From contig CAXXRA010000015.1 of assembly GCA_963663975.2 (NCBI GenBank), forward strand, positions 1,178,001 to 1,242,000: a stretch of DNA of 64,000 nucleotides, written 5' to 3'. Below the pieces are notes generated by a model. That model was not told where the DNA came from. It searched no databases and was given only the letters and a program-made list of their open reading frames with translations. Position numbers and translations under genes: made by a program. Of this stretch, positions 35,916 to 45,700 are shown piece by piece. Each line of letters begins with the position of its first letter. Position 1 is the first letter of the stretch. Source of the DNA: JANQRX01 sp963663975 (GTDB taxonomy: Bacteria > Pseudomonadota > Alphaproteobacteria > Rhizobiales > Kaistiaceae).

Positions 35916-37817
35916 GTGAACGCGACCGAGGCCGCGCGCATGCTCCTGCGCGCGGTCCTGCTTGCCGTTGCCGCTTCGTGGGTTGTCGGCCTGCCGGCGA
36001 TGTTGCGTGTGCTGGTGTTCAACGAGCAGTTCATCCTGGCCATCGTCGGGCTGGCCGCCGCGCTTGTTTTTCTCGACGATCGCTCGTGGCGATGGCCTGC
36101 CTTGCGGGCGGTCGATGTGGTGCTCGCGGCGCTGGTGCTGATCGCATTCGGCGCCATGGTGTTCGCCATTCCCCGGCTGATGGCCATGCCGATCCGCCCG
36201 GCGTGGACGGTCTGGGTGGCGGCGTTCATGATCGTCGTCGTGCTGGAGGCGACTCGGCGAAAAACCGGGCCGGTCCTGCCCATCCTGGTGATCTCGCTGG
36301 TGGCGGTGTTCACCTTTATCGGCCCCAACCTGCCCGCGGCGTTCCAGTCCCGACCGCTCAACCTCACCCGGCTGACGCCCTATTTGGTGCTCGATTCCAA
36401 TGCGATGATGGGGCGGGTGATGGTGATCGTCGGCGTCATCGTCTTACCCTTCATCCTGTTCGGTTATCTGCTCAACGCCTTCGGCGGCAGCCAGTTCTTC
36501 ACCGCGCTGGCGAACAGGCTGGTGGGACGCTTTCGGGGCGGGCCGGCCAAGGTCTCGGTCGCCGGATCGGCGGCGTTCGGCATGGTGTCGGGTAGCGCAG
36601 TGGCCAATGTGGTGGCGGTGGGATCGGTCTCCATCCCGATGATGGCGCGGACCGGCTACCGCAAACACGTGGCCGCGGCGATCGAGGCGATCAGCTCGAC
36701 CGGCGGCCAATTGATGCCGCCGATCATGGGCGCATCGGCGTTCCTGATGGCCGAATTCCTCGAGATTCCCTATCAGGATATCGTCGTGGCGGCGGTCCTG
36801 CCGGCGGTGTTCTTCTATCTGGCGCTGTTCGTGGCGGTCGACTTCGAGGCGCGTAGGCTCGACCTGGCACCATCGGGCGCGATCGCGAACGGGTCGGGCG
36901 GGGCAGGCTGGTTTGCCTCGGTCAGGTTCCTCCTTCCGGTGGCCGTCCTGCTGTATCTCCTGTTCGTCGAAAGGCGTACGCCGGGCAATGCCAGCGTGTT
37001 CACCATCCTGACGCTGATGGTCACCTATCTCGCCGGGCCGCTGGGAGAGTTCGGCCAGCGCTTCAAAACCTTGGTTACCTCGACCCTCTCGTCAATGGGA
37101 GCGACGACGGAAATCATCCTCCTGGCAGCCACTGCAAGCTTCGTCATCGGCGTGCTCCAGACCACGGGGTTCGCGTCCGCGGTGACCATCCAGATCGTCA
37201 TCATCAGCGCTGGCAGCTTAGCCGTGCTGCTGGTGCTGGCGGGTGCGCTCAGCATCGTGCTCGGCATGGGCATGCCGACGGTTGGCGTGTACATACTGCT
37301 CGCATTGCTGGCTGCGCCGGCGCTCATTCAGCTCGGCATCGAACCGCTCGCCGCCCACCTCTACGTGCTCTATTTCGGCATGCTGTCGATGATCACGCCG
37401 CCGGTGGCGATCGCCAGCTTTGCGGCGGCATCGGTCGCCGGTGCCGACCCCTGGCGAACCTCGTTCGCCTCGCTCAAGGTGGGGGCGGGCGTGTTCCTGG
37501 TACCAATCGCCTTCGTCACCCAGCCGGAGCTTCTGTTCATCGGCGAGTTCTCCGACACCGCGATCGCCGCCGGGCGGCTGGCGATCGCCGTGACGCTGGC
37601 CGGATCGGCGGCAATCGGCCACGGTTTTCGCCGCTTGCCGGCCTATCTGCGCGCGTTGGCCGCGGCGCTGGCCGCCGCCAACGTCGTTGCGTTTACGGGG
37701 AGCGCCGGCGACGTTCTTCTTTGGGCTTGCCTCGCCGCCGGCATCGTGCTTTTGGCGGTGAATGCATGGCCGCGATTGTCCCGCCTCAAATCGAACAGGA
37801 TGGCGTCCGAACAATGA
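35916..37817 (+). CDS. TAXI TRAP transporter fused permease (DctQM type)
   Basis: 633-residue integral membrane protein. The N-terminal ~150 residues resemble the small subunit; the rest is DctM-like with GGSQFFTALANRLVGRFRGG, KVSVAGSAAFGMVSGSAVANV and STGGQLMPPIMGASAFLMAE. Fused permeases are normal for TAXI systems. The stop overlaps the amidohydrolase ATG (ATGA), so transport and catabolism are coupled. Confidence 0.92.
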   Translation: MNATEAARMLLRAVLLAVAASWVVGLPAMLRVLVFNEQFILAIVGLAAALVFLDDRSWRWPALRAVDVVLAALVLIAFGAMVFAIPRLMAMPIRPAWTVWVAAFMIVVVLEATRRKTGPVLPILVISLVAVFTFIGPNLPAAFQSRPLNLTRLTPYLVLDSNAMMGRVMVIVGVIVLPFILFGYLLNAFGGSQFFTALANRLVGRFRGGPAKVSVAGSAAFGMVSGSAVANVVAVGSVSIPMMARTGYRKHVAAAIEAISSTGGQLMPPIMGASAFLMAEFLEIPYQDIVVAAVLPAVFFYLALFVAVDFEARRLDLAPSGAIANGSGGAGWFASVRFLLPVAVLLYLLFVERRTPGNASVFTILTLMVTYLAGPLGEFGQRFKTLVTSTLSSMGATTEIILLAATASFVIGVLQTTGFASAVTIQIVIISAGSLAVLLVLAGALSIVLGMGMPTVGVYILLALLAAPALIQLGIEPLAAHLYVLYFGMLSMITPPVAIASFAAASVAGADPWRTSFASLKVGAGVFLVPIAFVTQPELLFIGEFSDTAIAAGRLAIAVTLAGSAAIGHGFRRLPAYLRALAAALAAANVVAFTGSAGDVLLWACLAAGIVLLAVNAWPRLSRLKSNRMASEQ

Positions 37818-38830
37818 AGAAGATCGATGTTTTCAACCACATCTGGCCTGAGCCGTTCTTTAATGCGCTGCGCGACAAGCTCGGACCGATGCAGGAGATT
37901 TCGAGCCGGGTGGTCAACATTCCCATGATCACCAACCTCGACCGCCGTTTCCAGGTCATGGACATGTTCGGCGAGGACTATGTGCAGATATTGTCGCTGG
38001 CCGCCCCGCCGCTGGAGGTCGTCGGCACGCCGCAGGACGCGGCTGAACTGAGCCGTATCGGTTCCGACGCGATGGCGGATTTGTGCGCCAAACATCCCGA
38101 CCGCTTCCCCGGCTTCATCGCCACTGCGCCGATCAACAATCCCGACGCCGTGGTGGAGGAAACGCGGCGCGCCATCGAGGATCTCGGCGCGGTCGCCATA
38201 CAGATCTACACCAACGTCAACGGCAAGCCACTCGACCTGCCCGAGTTCTTCCCCTTCTTCGAGTACATGGGATCGGTGGGCAAGCCGGTCTTCCTGCACC
38301 CGGCGCGGACCGAAAAATTCCCCGACTACATGACCGAGGAACGGTCCGAATACGAGATCTGGTGGACCTTCGGCTGGCCCTATGAGACCTCGGCGGCGAT
38401 GGCTCGGATGGTCTTTTCCAAGCTGTTCGACCGCATTCCCGATCTCAAGATCGTCACCCATCACGCCGGCGGTATGGTGCCGTTCTTCGAGGGCCGGGTG
38501 GGACCCGGCTGGGATCAGATGGGCAAGCGGACCACCGATCGCGATCTGTTGCTGACGCTGAAGAACCTCAAGCGGCCGCACCTCGACTATTTCCGGGAGT
38601 TCTACGCCGACACCGCGAGCTTCGGCTCGCGCAAGGCGGTCGAACACGCCATCGAATTCTTCGGCGAGGACCAGATCGTGTTCGCCTCCGACGCGCCGTT
38701 CGATCCGGAGGGCGGTCCGATGTACATCCGCGAAACCATCAACATCCTCGACGCCATCGACGTGACCGACACCGTGCGCCGCAAGATCTATCAGGACAAC
38801 GCCGTGAGCCTGCTCGGGCTGACCCTGTAG
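37814..38830 (+). CDS. Amidohydrolase-2 family protein (ACMSD/decarboxylase type)
   Basis: 338 residues of the TIM-barrel amidohydrolase group that includes ACMSD and resorcylate decarboxylases. The N-terminal metal motif reads IDVFNHIWP, so only one His of the usual HxH is present, as in a divergent subgroup. Later landmarks: FLHPART, VTHHAGGMVPFFEGRV and FASDAPFDPEGG (the catalytic Asp region). Length is normal. Likely a metal-dependent decarboxylase or hydrolase acting on the TAXI substrate (inference). Confidence 0.85.
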   Translation: MKKIDVFNHIWPEPFFNALRDKLGPMQEISSRVVNIPMITNLDRRFQVMDMFGEDYVQILSLAAPPLEVVGTPQDAAELSRIGSDAMADLCAKHPDRFPGFIATAPINNPDAVVEETRRAIEDLGAVAIQIYTNVNGKPLDLPEFFPFFEYMGSVGKPVFLHPARTEKFPDYMTEERSEYEIWWTFGWPYETSAAMARMVFSKLFDRIPDLKIVTHHAGGMVPFFEGRVGPGWDQMGKRTTDRDLLLTLKNLKRPHLDYFREFYADTASFGSRKAVEHAIEFFGEDQIVFASDAPFDPEGGPMYIRETINILDAIDVTDTVRRKIYQDNAVSLLGLTL

Positions 38831-38850
38831 AGCCGCCGGGAGAGCGACCC

Positions 38851-39990
38851 ATGCCCAGGCTTCAATGGGCGATGATCGGCGGCGGCCAGGACAGCCAGAT
38901 CGGCGCCGCGCACCGCATCGGCGCGGCCGTCGACGGCCGCTTCGACCTGGCCGCCGGCGCCTTCGACATCAACGCCGAACGCGGCAGGGCGTTCGGTGTG
39001 CGCCTGGGCGTGGCGGCGGAGCGCGCCTACGGCACCTGGCGCGAACTGCTGGAGCGTGAAGCCGACCGCCCGGACCGGCCGGATCTGGTGACGGTGGCCA
39101 CGCCCAACGCCACCCACCACGAGATCACCACCGCGTTCCTGCGGGCCGGTTTCAACGTGCTCTGCGAAAAACCGCTGACCACGACCGTGCCGGAAGCCGA
39201 AGAGATCGTCCGGCTGGCGGCGGAGACCGGTCACATCTGCGCGGTCAATTACGGCTATTCCGGCTACCCGCTGGTCCGCCACATGCGGGCGATGGTGGCC
39301 GGCGGCGAGCTCGGCGCGGTGCGTCTCGTGGTGGCCGAGTTTGCCCACGGTTTTCATGCCGATCCAAACGATTCCGACAACCCGCGGGTGCGCTGGCGTT
39401 ACGATCCAGGTAAAGCGGGGGTGTCATCGATCTTCGCCGATTGCGGTAGCCACGCGCTGCATCTGGCCTGTTTCGTCACCGGCCAGCAGGTCGAAAGCCT
39501 GTCGGCCGATTTTGCCTCCTGCGTCGCCGGCCGAGCCCTGGAAGACGACGCCCTGGTCGCGTTTCGCATGTCGGGCGGGGTGGTCGGCCGGCTGTGGACG
39601 AGCGCGGTGGCAGTCGGGCGCATGCACGGTCTGACGCTGCAGGTGTTCGGCGAGCACGGCGGGGTGCGCTGGACCCAGGAGCAGCCCAACCAGCTGTTGT
39701 GGACGCCCACCGGTCAGGGAACCCGCATCATCGAGCGCAGCGCCGACGGCCTGTCGGCGGCGGCCGAACGCGCCTCCCGCGTGACCATCGGCCATCCCGA
39801 GGGCATGCCGCTGGCGTTCGCCAACATCTATCGCGACCTCGCCGAAATCATCGGCGCCGAACGGGAAGGCCGAGCCCCCGATCCGCTGGCCGGTGATTGT
39901 CCGAGCGCGGTTGACGGGCTCGCCTCCATGCGGGCGATCTATGCCGCCGTCGATTCGGCCGCCAATGACGGCGCCTGGCGCGATCTCTGA
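38851..39990 (+). CDS. Gfo/Idh/MocA family oxidoreductase
   Basis: 379 residues. The N-terminal Rossmann domain begins WAMIGGGQDSQIGAAHR; TVATPNATHHEI and the family EKP motif (NVLCEKPLTTTVPEAE) follow, then the C-terminal alpha/beta domain with CGSHALHLACFVTG. NAD(P)-dependent oxidation of a sugar-like or cyclic polyol compound is usual. Last gene of the plus-strand run; 13 bp later the left direct repeat of the 7-kb island starts. Confidence 0.88.
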   Translation: MPRLQWAMIGGGQDSQIGAAHRIGAAVDGRFDLAAGAFDINAERGRAFGVRLGVAAERAYGTWRELLEREADRPDRPDLVTVATPNATHHEITTAFLRAGFNVLCEKPLTTTVPEAEEIVRLAAETGHICAVNYGYSGYPLVRHMRAMVAGGELGAVRLVVAEFAHGFHADPNDSDNPRVRWRYDPGKAGVSSIFADCGSHALHLACFVTGQQVESLSADFASCVAGRALEDDALVAFRMSGGVVGRLWTSAVAVGRMHGLTLQVFGEHGGVRWTQEQPNQLLWTPTGQGTRIIERSADGLSAAAERASRVTIGHPEGMPLAFANIYRDLAEIIGAEREGRAPDPLAGDCPSAVDGLASMRAIYAAVDSAANDGAWRDL

Positions 39991-40002
39991 CGACAAATTA
40001 CG

Positions 40003-40024
40003 CCGCGGTCAGTAGACCACCACG
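40003..40024. repeat. Left 22-bp direct repeat of the 40-47 kb island
   Basis: Identical over 22 bp to 47180-47201, which contains the last codons and stop of the alcohol dehydrogenase gene. This left copy has no gene attached and looks like a duplicated target or recombination site. Confidence 0.8.
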
Positions 40025-40509
40025 ATCACCATTCGGCCCAAGAGCGCGATCCGACTCTGTAAGAGGCCATGATCATCCGGGAGAGGCAGGCATCGTGGTC
40101 AGACCAGGCCGACCGGTAAATTTGATGGCAGGTTTCGAGGGTAAAGCGGTCATCGCCGCCGTGCCGAGCGACTTCCGCTAATGACCGATTGTGTTGATAA
40201 CGTCGCCGAGATCTGAAAACGACTAAATTCTGTAGAATCTTCTTCGCCTTAGACCGCTCTTCTGAATCCAGATTTCGTGACGTTTGCGTTAGCGGAATTG
40301 TTTTCTATCGGAGTGATGAATGCCGGCGCCAAAAATACTTCATCAACACAATCGACCCCTTTCGGACGTTGACGTATATGCGCAGGGAGCGCTGCGCGAG
40401 TCCGCCCGTGGGAACGGCCCGAAGCTGATCTCGACGGGTGGCGGAAACTCAGTGGACCGGGTGGAGCCGTGGATTTTCTGGCGCTCGACGGCAGTTGTTG
40501 ACCCTGGCT
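40025..40509. other. 485 bp without a recognised gene
   Basis: Lower-GC stretch between the left island repeat and IS1182. Short frames exist (for example 40320-40535) but none has a family match or a convincing start. It may hold remnants of older insertions. Confidence 0.5.
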
Positions 40510-42162
40510 GTGTAAAAACGCTGCGGGTGTTATGATTCTCCTGATCCGTGCGGCGGGAGGGTCTGATGAAGCGTTTTGTGGAAGGCGTTGATCGCGAGCA
40601 AGGCACTTTGTTCCCGGTGCTGCTGGACGACTGGATTGATGAAGACAATCCGGTTCGGGTGATTGACGTTTTTGTTGACGAACTCGATCTCGGCGAACTC
40701 GGGTTCGGCGGTGTCGATCCAAAGGCGACCGGTCGGCCGTCGTACCACCCATCGGTTCTCCTGAAGCTTTACATCTACGGTTATCTCAACCGAGTTCAGT
40801 CGAGCCGCCGTCTCGAGCGTGAAGCCGGTCGCAATGTCGAAGTGATGTGGCTGACGGGCCGTCTGGCTCCTGATCACAAAACGATTGCCGACTTCCGCAA
40901 GGACAATGGCCGTGCGATCCGCCGGGTTTGCGCGCAGTTCGTGCAGCTGTGCCGGCAGCTGTGCCTGCTTGCTGCGGCCAGCGTCGCGATCGACGGTTCC
41001 AAGTTCAAGGCAGTCAACAACCGGGACCGGAACTTCACTCGCGCTAAGATGCAGCGACGCCTGCTGCAGATCGAGGACAGCGTCGCACGCTATCTACATC
41101 AGCTCGACACCGCCGACCGGCAGGAACCGTCGGAGGCATTGGCGGCCAAGACCGAACAGCTGAAGGAGAAGATTGGACGGCTCAAGCAAGAGATGGTGCG
41201 TCTTGAGGGCCTTAAAGCCCGGATGCTTGCAACGCCCGACAGGCAGATCTCGCTTACCGATCCAGATGCGCGCTCCATGGCGACCAGCGGCCGGGGATCG
41301 GGCGTTGTCGGCTACAATGTCCAGGCCAGCGTTGAGATCGATCACCATCTGATCGTTGCCCATGATGTGACGAACGTCGGGACCGATCGGGCGCAGCTGT
41401 CACCGATGTCCAAGAAGACCAAGGCCGTCCTGGGGGTGGACGAACTCGATGTCGTTGCCGATCGGGGCTACTTCTCAAGTCTGGAGATCCTGGCCTGCCA
41501 CGAGGCGGACATCACGGTCACGTTGCCCAAACCGATCACCTCAGGCGTCAAGGCCAAAGGTCGCTATGGCAAGCAGGACTTCCGTTATGTGGTTGAGGAC
41601 GACGTCTACATCTGCCCCGCCGGCGAACGGCTGACCTATCGCTACACGACCGAGGAGAATGGGTTGGTCCTACGCCGGTACTGGACCAATGTGTGTCAGA
41701 CATGCGCCATCAAGGACAAGTGCACCACCGGCAAGGAGCGCCGGGTCGCTCGCTGGGAGCATGAACATCTTCTCGAAGCTGTTCAGCGGCGGCTTGATGA
41801 GAACCCGGACAAGATGCGCCAGCGTCGCGAGACGGTCGAGCATCCCTTCGGCACGATCAAGATGTGGATGGGCGCGACCCACTTCTTGATGAAGCGACTC
41901 AAAAACGTCCGCACCGAGATGGCGCTGAATGTGCTCGCCTACAATCTCACCCGGGTCATGAACATCATCGGCATCCGCCCGCTGATGGCGGCGATCCGGG
42001 CGTGAGGGCCGTCACACCGGCAGTTTGACCTCGCTCGCGCATCCCAGACCCCAATAGCGGCCTGCTCGGCGCCGATCCGAGCCCAAACTCGCCCGCCGCT
42101 TCTCATTGCCCAAATATCGGCGGCTCGGAGATCCGATCGAAAAACGTCAGCCGTTTCTACAC
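40510..42162 (+). mobile_element. IS1182-family element (~1.65 kb)
   Basis: One transposase gene between imperfect inverted ends GTGTAAAAACGCTGCGGG (left) and GTGTAGAAACGGCTGACG (right, complement). I could not see a convincing target duplication. Boundaries are therefore approximate to a few bases. Confidence 0.75.
40566..42005 (+). CDS. IS1182-family transposase
   Basis: 479 residues, intact. Starts MKRFVEGVDREQGTLFPV after a GGGAGG site. Conserved parts: YHPSVLLKLYIYGYLNRVQSS, LAPDHKTIADFR, SVAIDGSKFKAVNNRDRN (first Asp), VVADRGYFSSLEIL (second Asp), the coiled-coil region around LKEKIGRLKQEMVRLE, and VEHPFGTIKMWMGATHFL with the Glu near the C-terminus. Confidence 0.93.
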   Translation: MKRFVEGVDREQGTLFPVLLDDWIDEDNPVRVIDVFVDELDLGELGFGGVDPKATGRPSYHPSVLLKLYIYGYLNRVQSSRRLEREAGRNVEVMWLTGRLAPDHKTIADFRKDNGRAIRRVCAQFVQLCRQLCLLAAASVAIDGSKFKAVNNRDRNFTRAKMQRRLLQIEDSVARYLHQLDTADRQEPSEALAAKTEQLKEKIGRLKQEMVRLEGLKARMLATPDRQISLTDPDARSMATSGRGSGVVGYNVQASVEIDHHLIVAHDVTNVGTDRAQLSPMSKKTKAVLGVDELDVVADRGYFSSLEILACHEADITVTLPKPITSGVKAKGRYGKQDFRYVVEDDVYICPAGERLTYRYTTEENGLVLRRYWTNVCQTCAIKDKCTTGKERRVARWEHEHLLEAVQRRLDENPDKMRQRRETVEHPFGTIKMWMGATHFLMKRLKNVRTEMALNVLAYNLTRVMNIIGIRPLMAAIRA

Positions 42163-42325
42163 GCCCAAGATCGAATTCGAAGTAGGCAGCCGTCTCCGGG
42201 TTATGAGCAGACGTTACGTATAGGAATTGAGGCCGCTCCAATTAACGCCGGTGGGAAAAGTCGAATGGAGCGGTTTCTCCTATGGCAGCTGTGTGTGTAG
42301 CTCACGAATATTGTATCTTTATTCG

Positions 42326-42497
42326 GCTAGTCGTCGTCTGCAGATCCTAGATTAGAGGAGCTCATGATGTTCAAAACTATTCTTGTCCCTATCGATACCT
42401 CACATGCGGAGGTTGGCACAGCCGCATTGACGCTCGCTGGCGATACCGCCAAAGTACGCAGCGGCAAGATTGTCGTCCTCAATATGGTCGAGACGAT
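42326..42497 (+). pseudogene. Duplicated 5' end of a universal stress protein gene (copy 1)
   Basis: 172 bp with an upstream region, GAGGAG ribosome-binding site and the first 43 or so codons (MFKTILVPIDTSHAEVG, then GKIVVLNMVET). It then runs into IS481 sequence. The same upstream region and start occur again at 43271-43422 with small deletions. This copy is the better preserved start of the UspA domain. Confidence 0.85.
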
Positions 42498-43270
42498 CGC
42501 GCGGAGGGCATTGCCGGGCTTGCCGACCGGTCCTCCAGGCCCCATTCCTCGCCAAGCCAAACGCCTTGGGCCACCGGCGAAGCGGTCGAGGCTTGCGCCA
42601 TCGTTGACGCAGGACCACATCGCCCAGGACTCGGCCTCAGGCGGGCGACCGTAGCCGTATTCTCAAGCGGCGTGGCCTCAGCCTGTTGTCCGCCCCTCGA
42701 GCCCAAAGCCACGCCCGCGCTAATGATCCGAAATCAGGCGTCATCCATATATCAAGAAGCTCAGTCGCTTCAATCGTGTCGGCCAGCATCACCGGCGATC
42801 GCAGGCGCCAGAGCAACCAGCGCCATAACGGCACCGCGGCGTTGGGAGTATGTCCACGTCGCCATCGACGACCATTCCCGCATCGGCTTTGCCGACATCT
42901 TCGAGAAAAAGGAAAGCGCCGTGGCCTGTCCTATTGTAACCTACTTTGCCACCCTCGGCGTTACCATCACCCGCGTCTTGACCGACAATGGATCATGCTA
43001 CAGATCCAAGGCCTTCCGCATGCCTGCCGAAGGCTCACCATCAAGCATATCCGCACCAAACCCTACACGCCTCAGACAACGGCAAGGCCGAACAGCTTCA
43101 TCCAGACAATGTTGCGAGAATGGGCCTTGCAACCGAATTCCTGGGTTTTCAGGCAGCTTCTCCTGCCGAAATGGCAGCACCGCTACAACTGGCATCTGTT
43201 GCCAGCCTCAATCGACAAACACCAATCAGCCGACTCGGCCTGAACCGGGACAACCTGTTGAAGCTTCACA
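42498..43270 (+). mobile_element. IS481 remnant, copy 3, riddled with small deletions
   Basis: Aligns with the IS481 of copies 1 and 2 from the helix-turn-helix region to the right end (GAAGCTTCACA), but has more than ten scattered deletions or scrambles of 1-20 bases while the sequence between them is nearly unchanged. The right end abuts GCTAGT, again a CTAG site. The left ~180 bp are missing. It cannot encode a transposase. Confidence 0.88.
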
Positions 43271-43720
43271 GCTAGTCGTCGTCTGCAGATCCTAGATTAG
43301 AGGAGCTCATGATGTTCACTATTCTTGTCCGCCGCACGCGGAGAGACGCCGCAGACGCTCGCTGGCGATATCGCCAAAGTACGCAGCGGCAAGATTGTCG
43401 TCCCCAATATGGTCGAGACGATGCCCAAAGTTGTCGCAATGCAGCTTTCATCGAAATACCGACCAGGCCCTAATACAAACCAAGAAAGACATAGTAATAT
43501 CCTGAAATCGGTAAATATGAACCAGGATTCCGTTGAAGTCGTCATTCGCGACGGTCATGTAGGGCGGGGAATACTCGAATATGCCCGAGATTTCGGAGCA
43601 GAGCTTATTGTTATTGCCTCTCACGATCCTGGCTTGGCCGACTACGTCCTAGGATCTGTCGCAGCTCATGTGGTGCGTCATGCCCATTGTTCGGTTCTGG
43701 TCGCGCGGAACTTGCCGTGA
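43271..43720 (+). pseudogene. uspA: Universal stress protein gene, damaged start
   Basis: The 3' part encodes a UspA-domain C-terminus: VRDGHVGRG-like (VIRDGHVGRGILEYARDF), AELIVIASHD and the ATP-binding GLADYVLGSVAAHVVRHAHC. The start region (ATG at 43312) has lost about 20 bp in small pieces compared with the copy at 42326-42497, which shifts the frame before GKIVV. Translation from MSAARGET in the second frame (43325) would give 131 residues without the normal first strand. Probably non-functional unless the deletions are assembly errors. Confidence 0.75.
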
Positions 43721-43883
43721 CATAGGCTAATCGGGATGCACCACGCACGACATGCGGCAAGATGGGTGGCTCGTCCGGCAACGCTGACGAGCGGGTTCCG
43801 GGCTATGCCACGGCGCCCGTTGCGCTGCCCACTGTCCTGGCCGAGTGCGATGCTCCACGGCAGCTCGGCTCTGGGGTGACGTG

Positions 43884-45458
43884 ATGCTCGAGGAGATTCT
43901 TGCCGGCATCCTGTCATCGATCGAGGCCATCTCCGGTTCTGCGGCCACGCTCGGATTCATCGGACTCCTGCTGTTCGCGGTCTGCCTCTTCGCCATAACG
44001 CGGATTCCGAGGGCGTTGCGCGACAGGCGCTCGTACTGGTTCATCGAAATCTTTCTGTTTCCCGCCGTGGTCGTCACCGGTGCAGCCGTCCTGACGCTGG
44101 TGTTGACCCAGGTGGGACTGTCACGCGATGTCAATAGCCCAGACTTCGTTTCAGCCGTAGCGCTGATCCTGACCGCGGCGTACCTGATCGATCGGGCGAC
44201 AAACCTCTTCATCTGGCAGGGTCTGTCTCGTCGCGCGGGGGCAGTGGTTCCCGAAATCATCAGGACCCTGATATCTGCCGTGATCTATATCGGCGGCGTC
44301 TACGTGATCATCGCTGTTGTCTATGCCCGGCCCGTCACCGGCCTTGTGATCTCCTCGACGGTCATGATCGGTATCCTGGGTCTCGCCCTGCAACCGGTGC
44401 TCGGCGACATCATCGCCGGCGTCAGCCTCACAATCCACAGACCCTTCAAGGTCGGCGACTGGATCGAACTTGAAGACGGCGCAATGGGCAAGGTGATCAC
44501 GACCGACTGGCGCGCGACCCGCATTCTGACGCGCCACAACACCGTTCACATCATTCCCAATGGCCAGCTTTCAAACGCGACGATTCACAACTACGACGAG
44601 CCCAATGAGGCCTACGGGTTCTGGTTCCAAGTGCCGGTATCGGGCACCATATCTCCAAAGCTCGTTGTCCAGTTGCTGTTGGAGGCCGCCATCAAGTCGC
44701 CCAGCGTTCTGGATCATCCCGCCCCGATAGCCCGTATCTGGGATGCACAGGAGATGCCTGTGCGGTACCTGGTAACCGTCCACTGCCGGGAGTATCTGGC
44801 TCATTTCAATGCAAAGAGTGAGGTTCTGCAGAATGCATGGCAGCTCTTTGACAGAGCCGGCTTTAGCTTTGCCGCACGCGCGATGGAAGCCGAACTTCGG
44901 CGCGGCGAACCCGCCCATGGCAGCGAACCCCAGGCGGAGGAAATACTTGATGAGATCAAGCTCCTCTCCCCGCTGACGAGGGCAGAGCGGCAACATCTCG
45001 TCGATGTTGGCATCATCCGGATGTTTGCCGCAGACGAAGCCATCGTTGTCCAGGATGACCGCGGCGACTCAGCCTTCATCATTCTGGCCGGCATGGTGCG
45101 CGTTCATCTAACCAACAAGGAGGAGGACCGTGGCCGCGACATAGAACTGGCGCGCCTCGGCACCTATGATTTTTTTGGCGAAATGTCTCTCCTGACCGGC
45201 GCCCCGCGCTCGGCTAACGTGACGGCCTATACCGACTGCAAACTGCTTGAGATTCCGAAACCGAGCATGGAGCCCATACTGGAGGAGCGCCCGGAACTTG
45301 CCAATGAACTCGCACAGTTGATGGCCGAGCGCCAAATCAGATCGGAGATGCTGGCCTCAGGGGCTCAACAGAAATCGATGGGCGACATCCTGACCGAATA
45401 CAAGGAAGCCTTCGCCCAGACCATTCGCGGAGTGTTCAGGCTTGGCAAGGCTCAGTGA
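43884..45458 (+). CDS. MscS-type mechanosensitive channel with C-terminal cNMP-binding domain
   Basis: 524 residues. About five transmembrane segments lead to the MscS pore and beta domain: GILGLALQPVLGDIIAGVSL, HRPFKVGDWIELEDG and HIIPNGQLSNATIHNYD. The C-terminal third is a cyclic-nucleotide-binding fold with IVVQDDRGDSAFIILAG and the phosphate-binding cassette FGEMSLLTGAPRSANV. I chose ATG at 43884. Such fusions gate ion flux by a cyclic nucleotide or work independently of tension. It lies on the 7-kb island next to uspA, consistent with a stress cargo. Confidence 0.88.
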   Translation: MLEEILAGILSSIEAISGSAATLGFIGLLLFAVCLFAITRIPRALRDRRSYWFIEIFLFPAVVVTGAAVLTLVLTQVGLSRDVNSPDFVSAVALILTAAYLIDRATNLFIWQGLSRRAGAVVPEIIRTLISAVIYIGGVYVIIAVVYARPVTGLVISSTVMIGILGLALQPVLGDIIAGVSLTIHRPFKVGDWIELEDGAMGKVITTDWRATRILTRHNTVHIIPNGQLSNATIHNYDEPNEAYGFWFQVPVSGTISPKLVVQLLLEAAIKSPSVLDHPAPIARIWDAQEMPVRYLVTVHCREYLAHFNAKSEVLQNAWQLFDRAGFSFAARAMEAELRRGEPAHGSEPQAEEILDEIKLLSPLTRAERQHLVDVGIIRMFAADEAIVVQDDRGDSAFIILAGMVRVHLTNKEEDRGRDIELARLGTYDFFGEMSLLTGAPRSANVTAYTDCKLLEIPKPSMEPILEERPELANELAQLMAERQIRSEMLASGAQQKSMGDILTEYKEAFAQTIRGVFRLGKAQ

Positions 45459-45700
45459 ACAGGTGCTCGGGTGCCTGCGTTGTCAAGCTGATAAGGCAAC
45501 TGGCCGGGCTTATGACCGAGAAATCGGCCGGATGAAAAAGGGAGAATCGCGATGCAGAGCGACGAATTAGCGCTGGGTTCGTCTTCAACCGCCGCATTGG
45601 GTAGGCTACAAGCGATCGCAATCGGTCGTCCACGAAATCTTGTATCGAATTCTCCAACAGGGCGCTCCGACGAGCTTCGCCAAGGCTGGAAGGCACTGCC

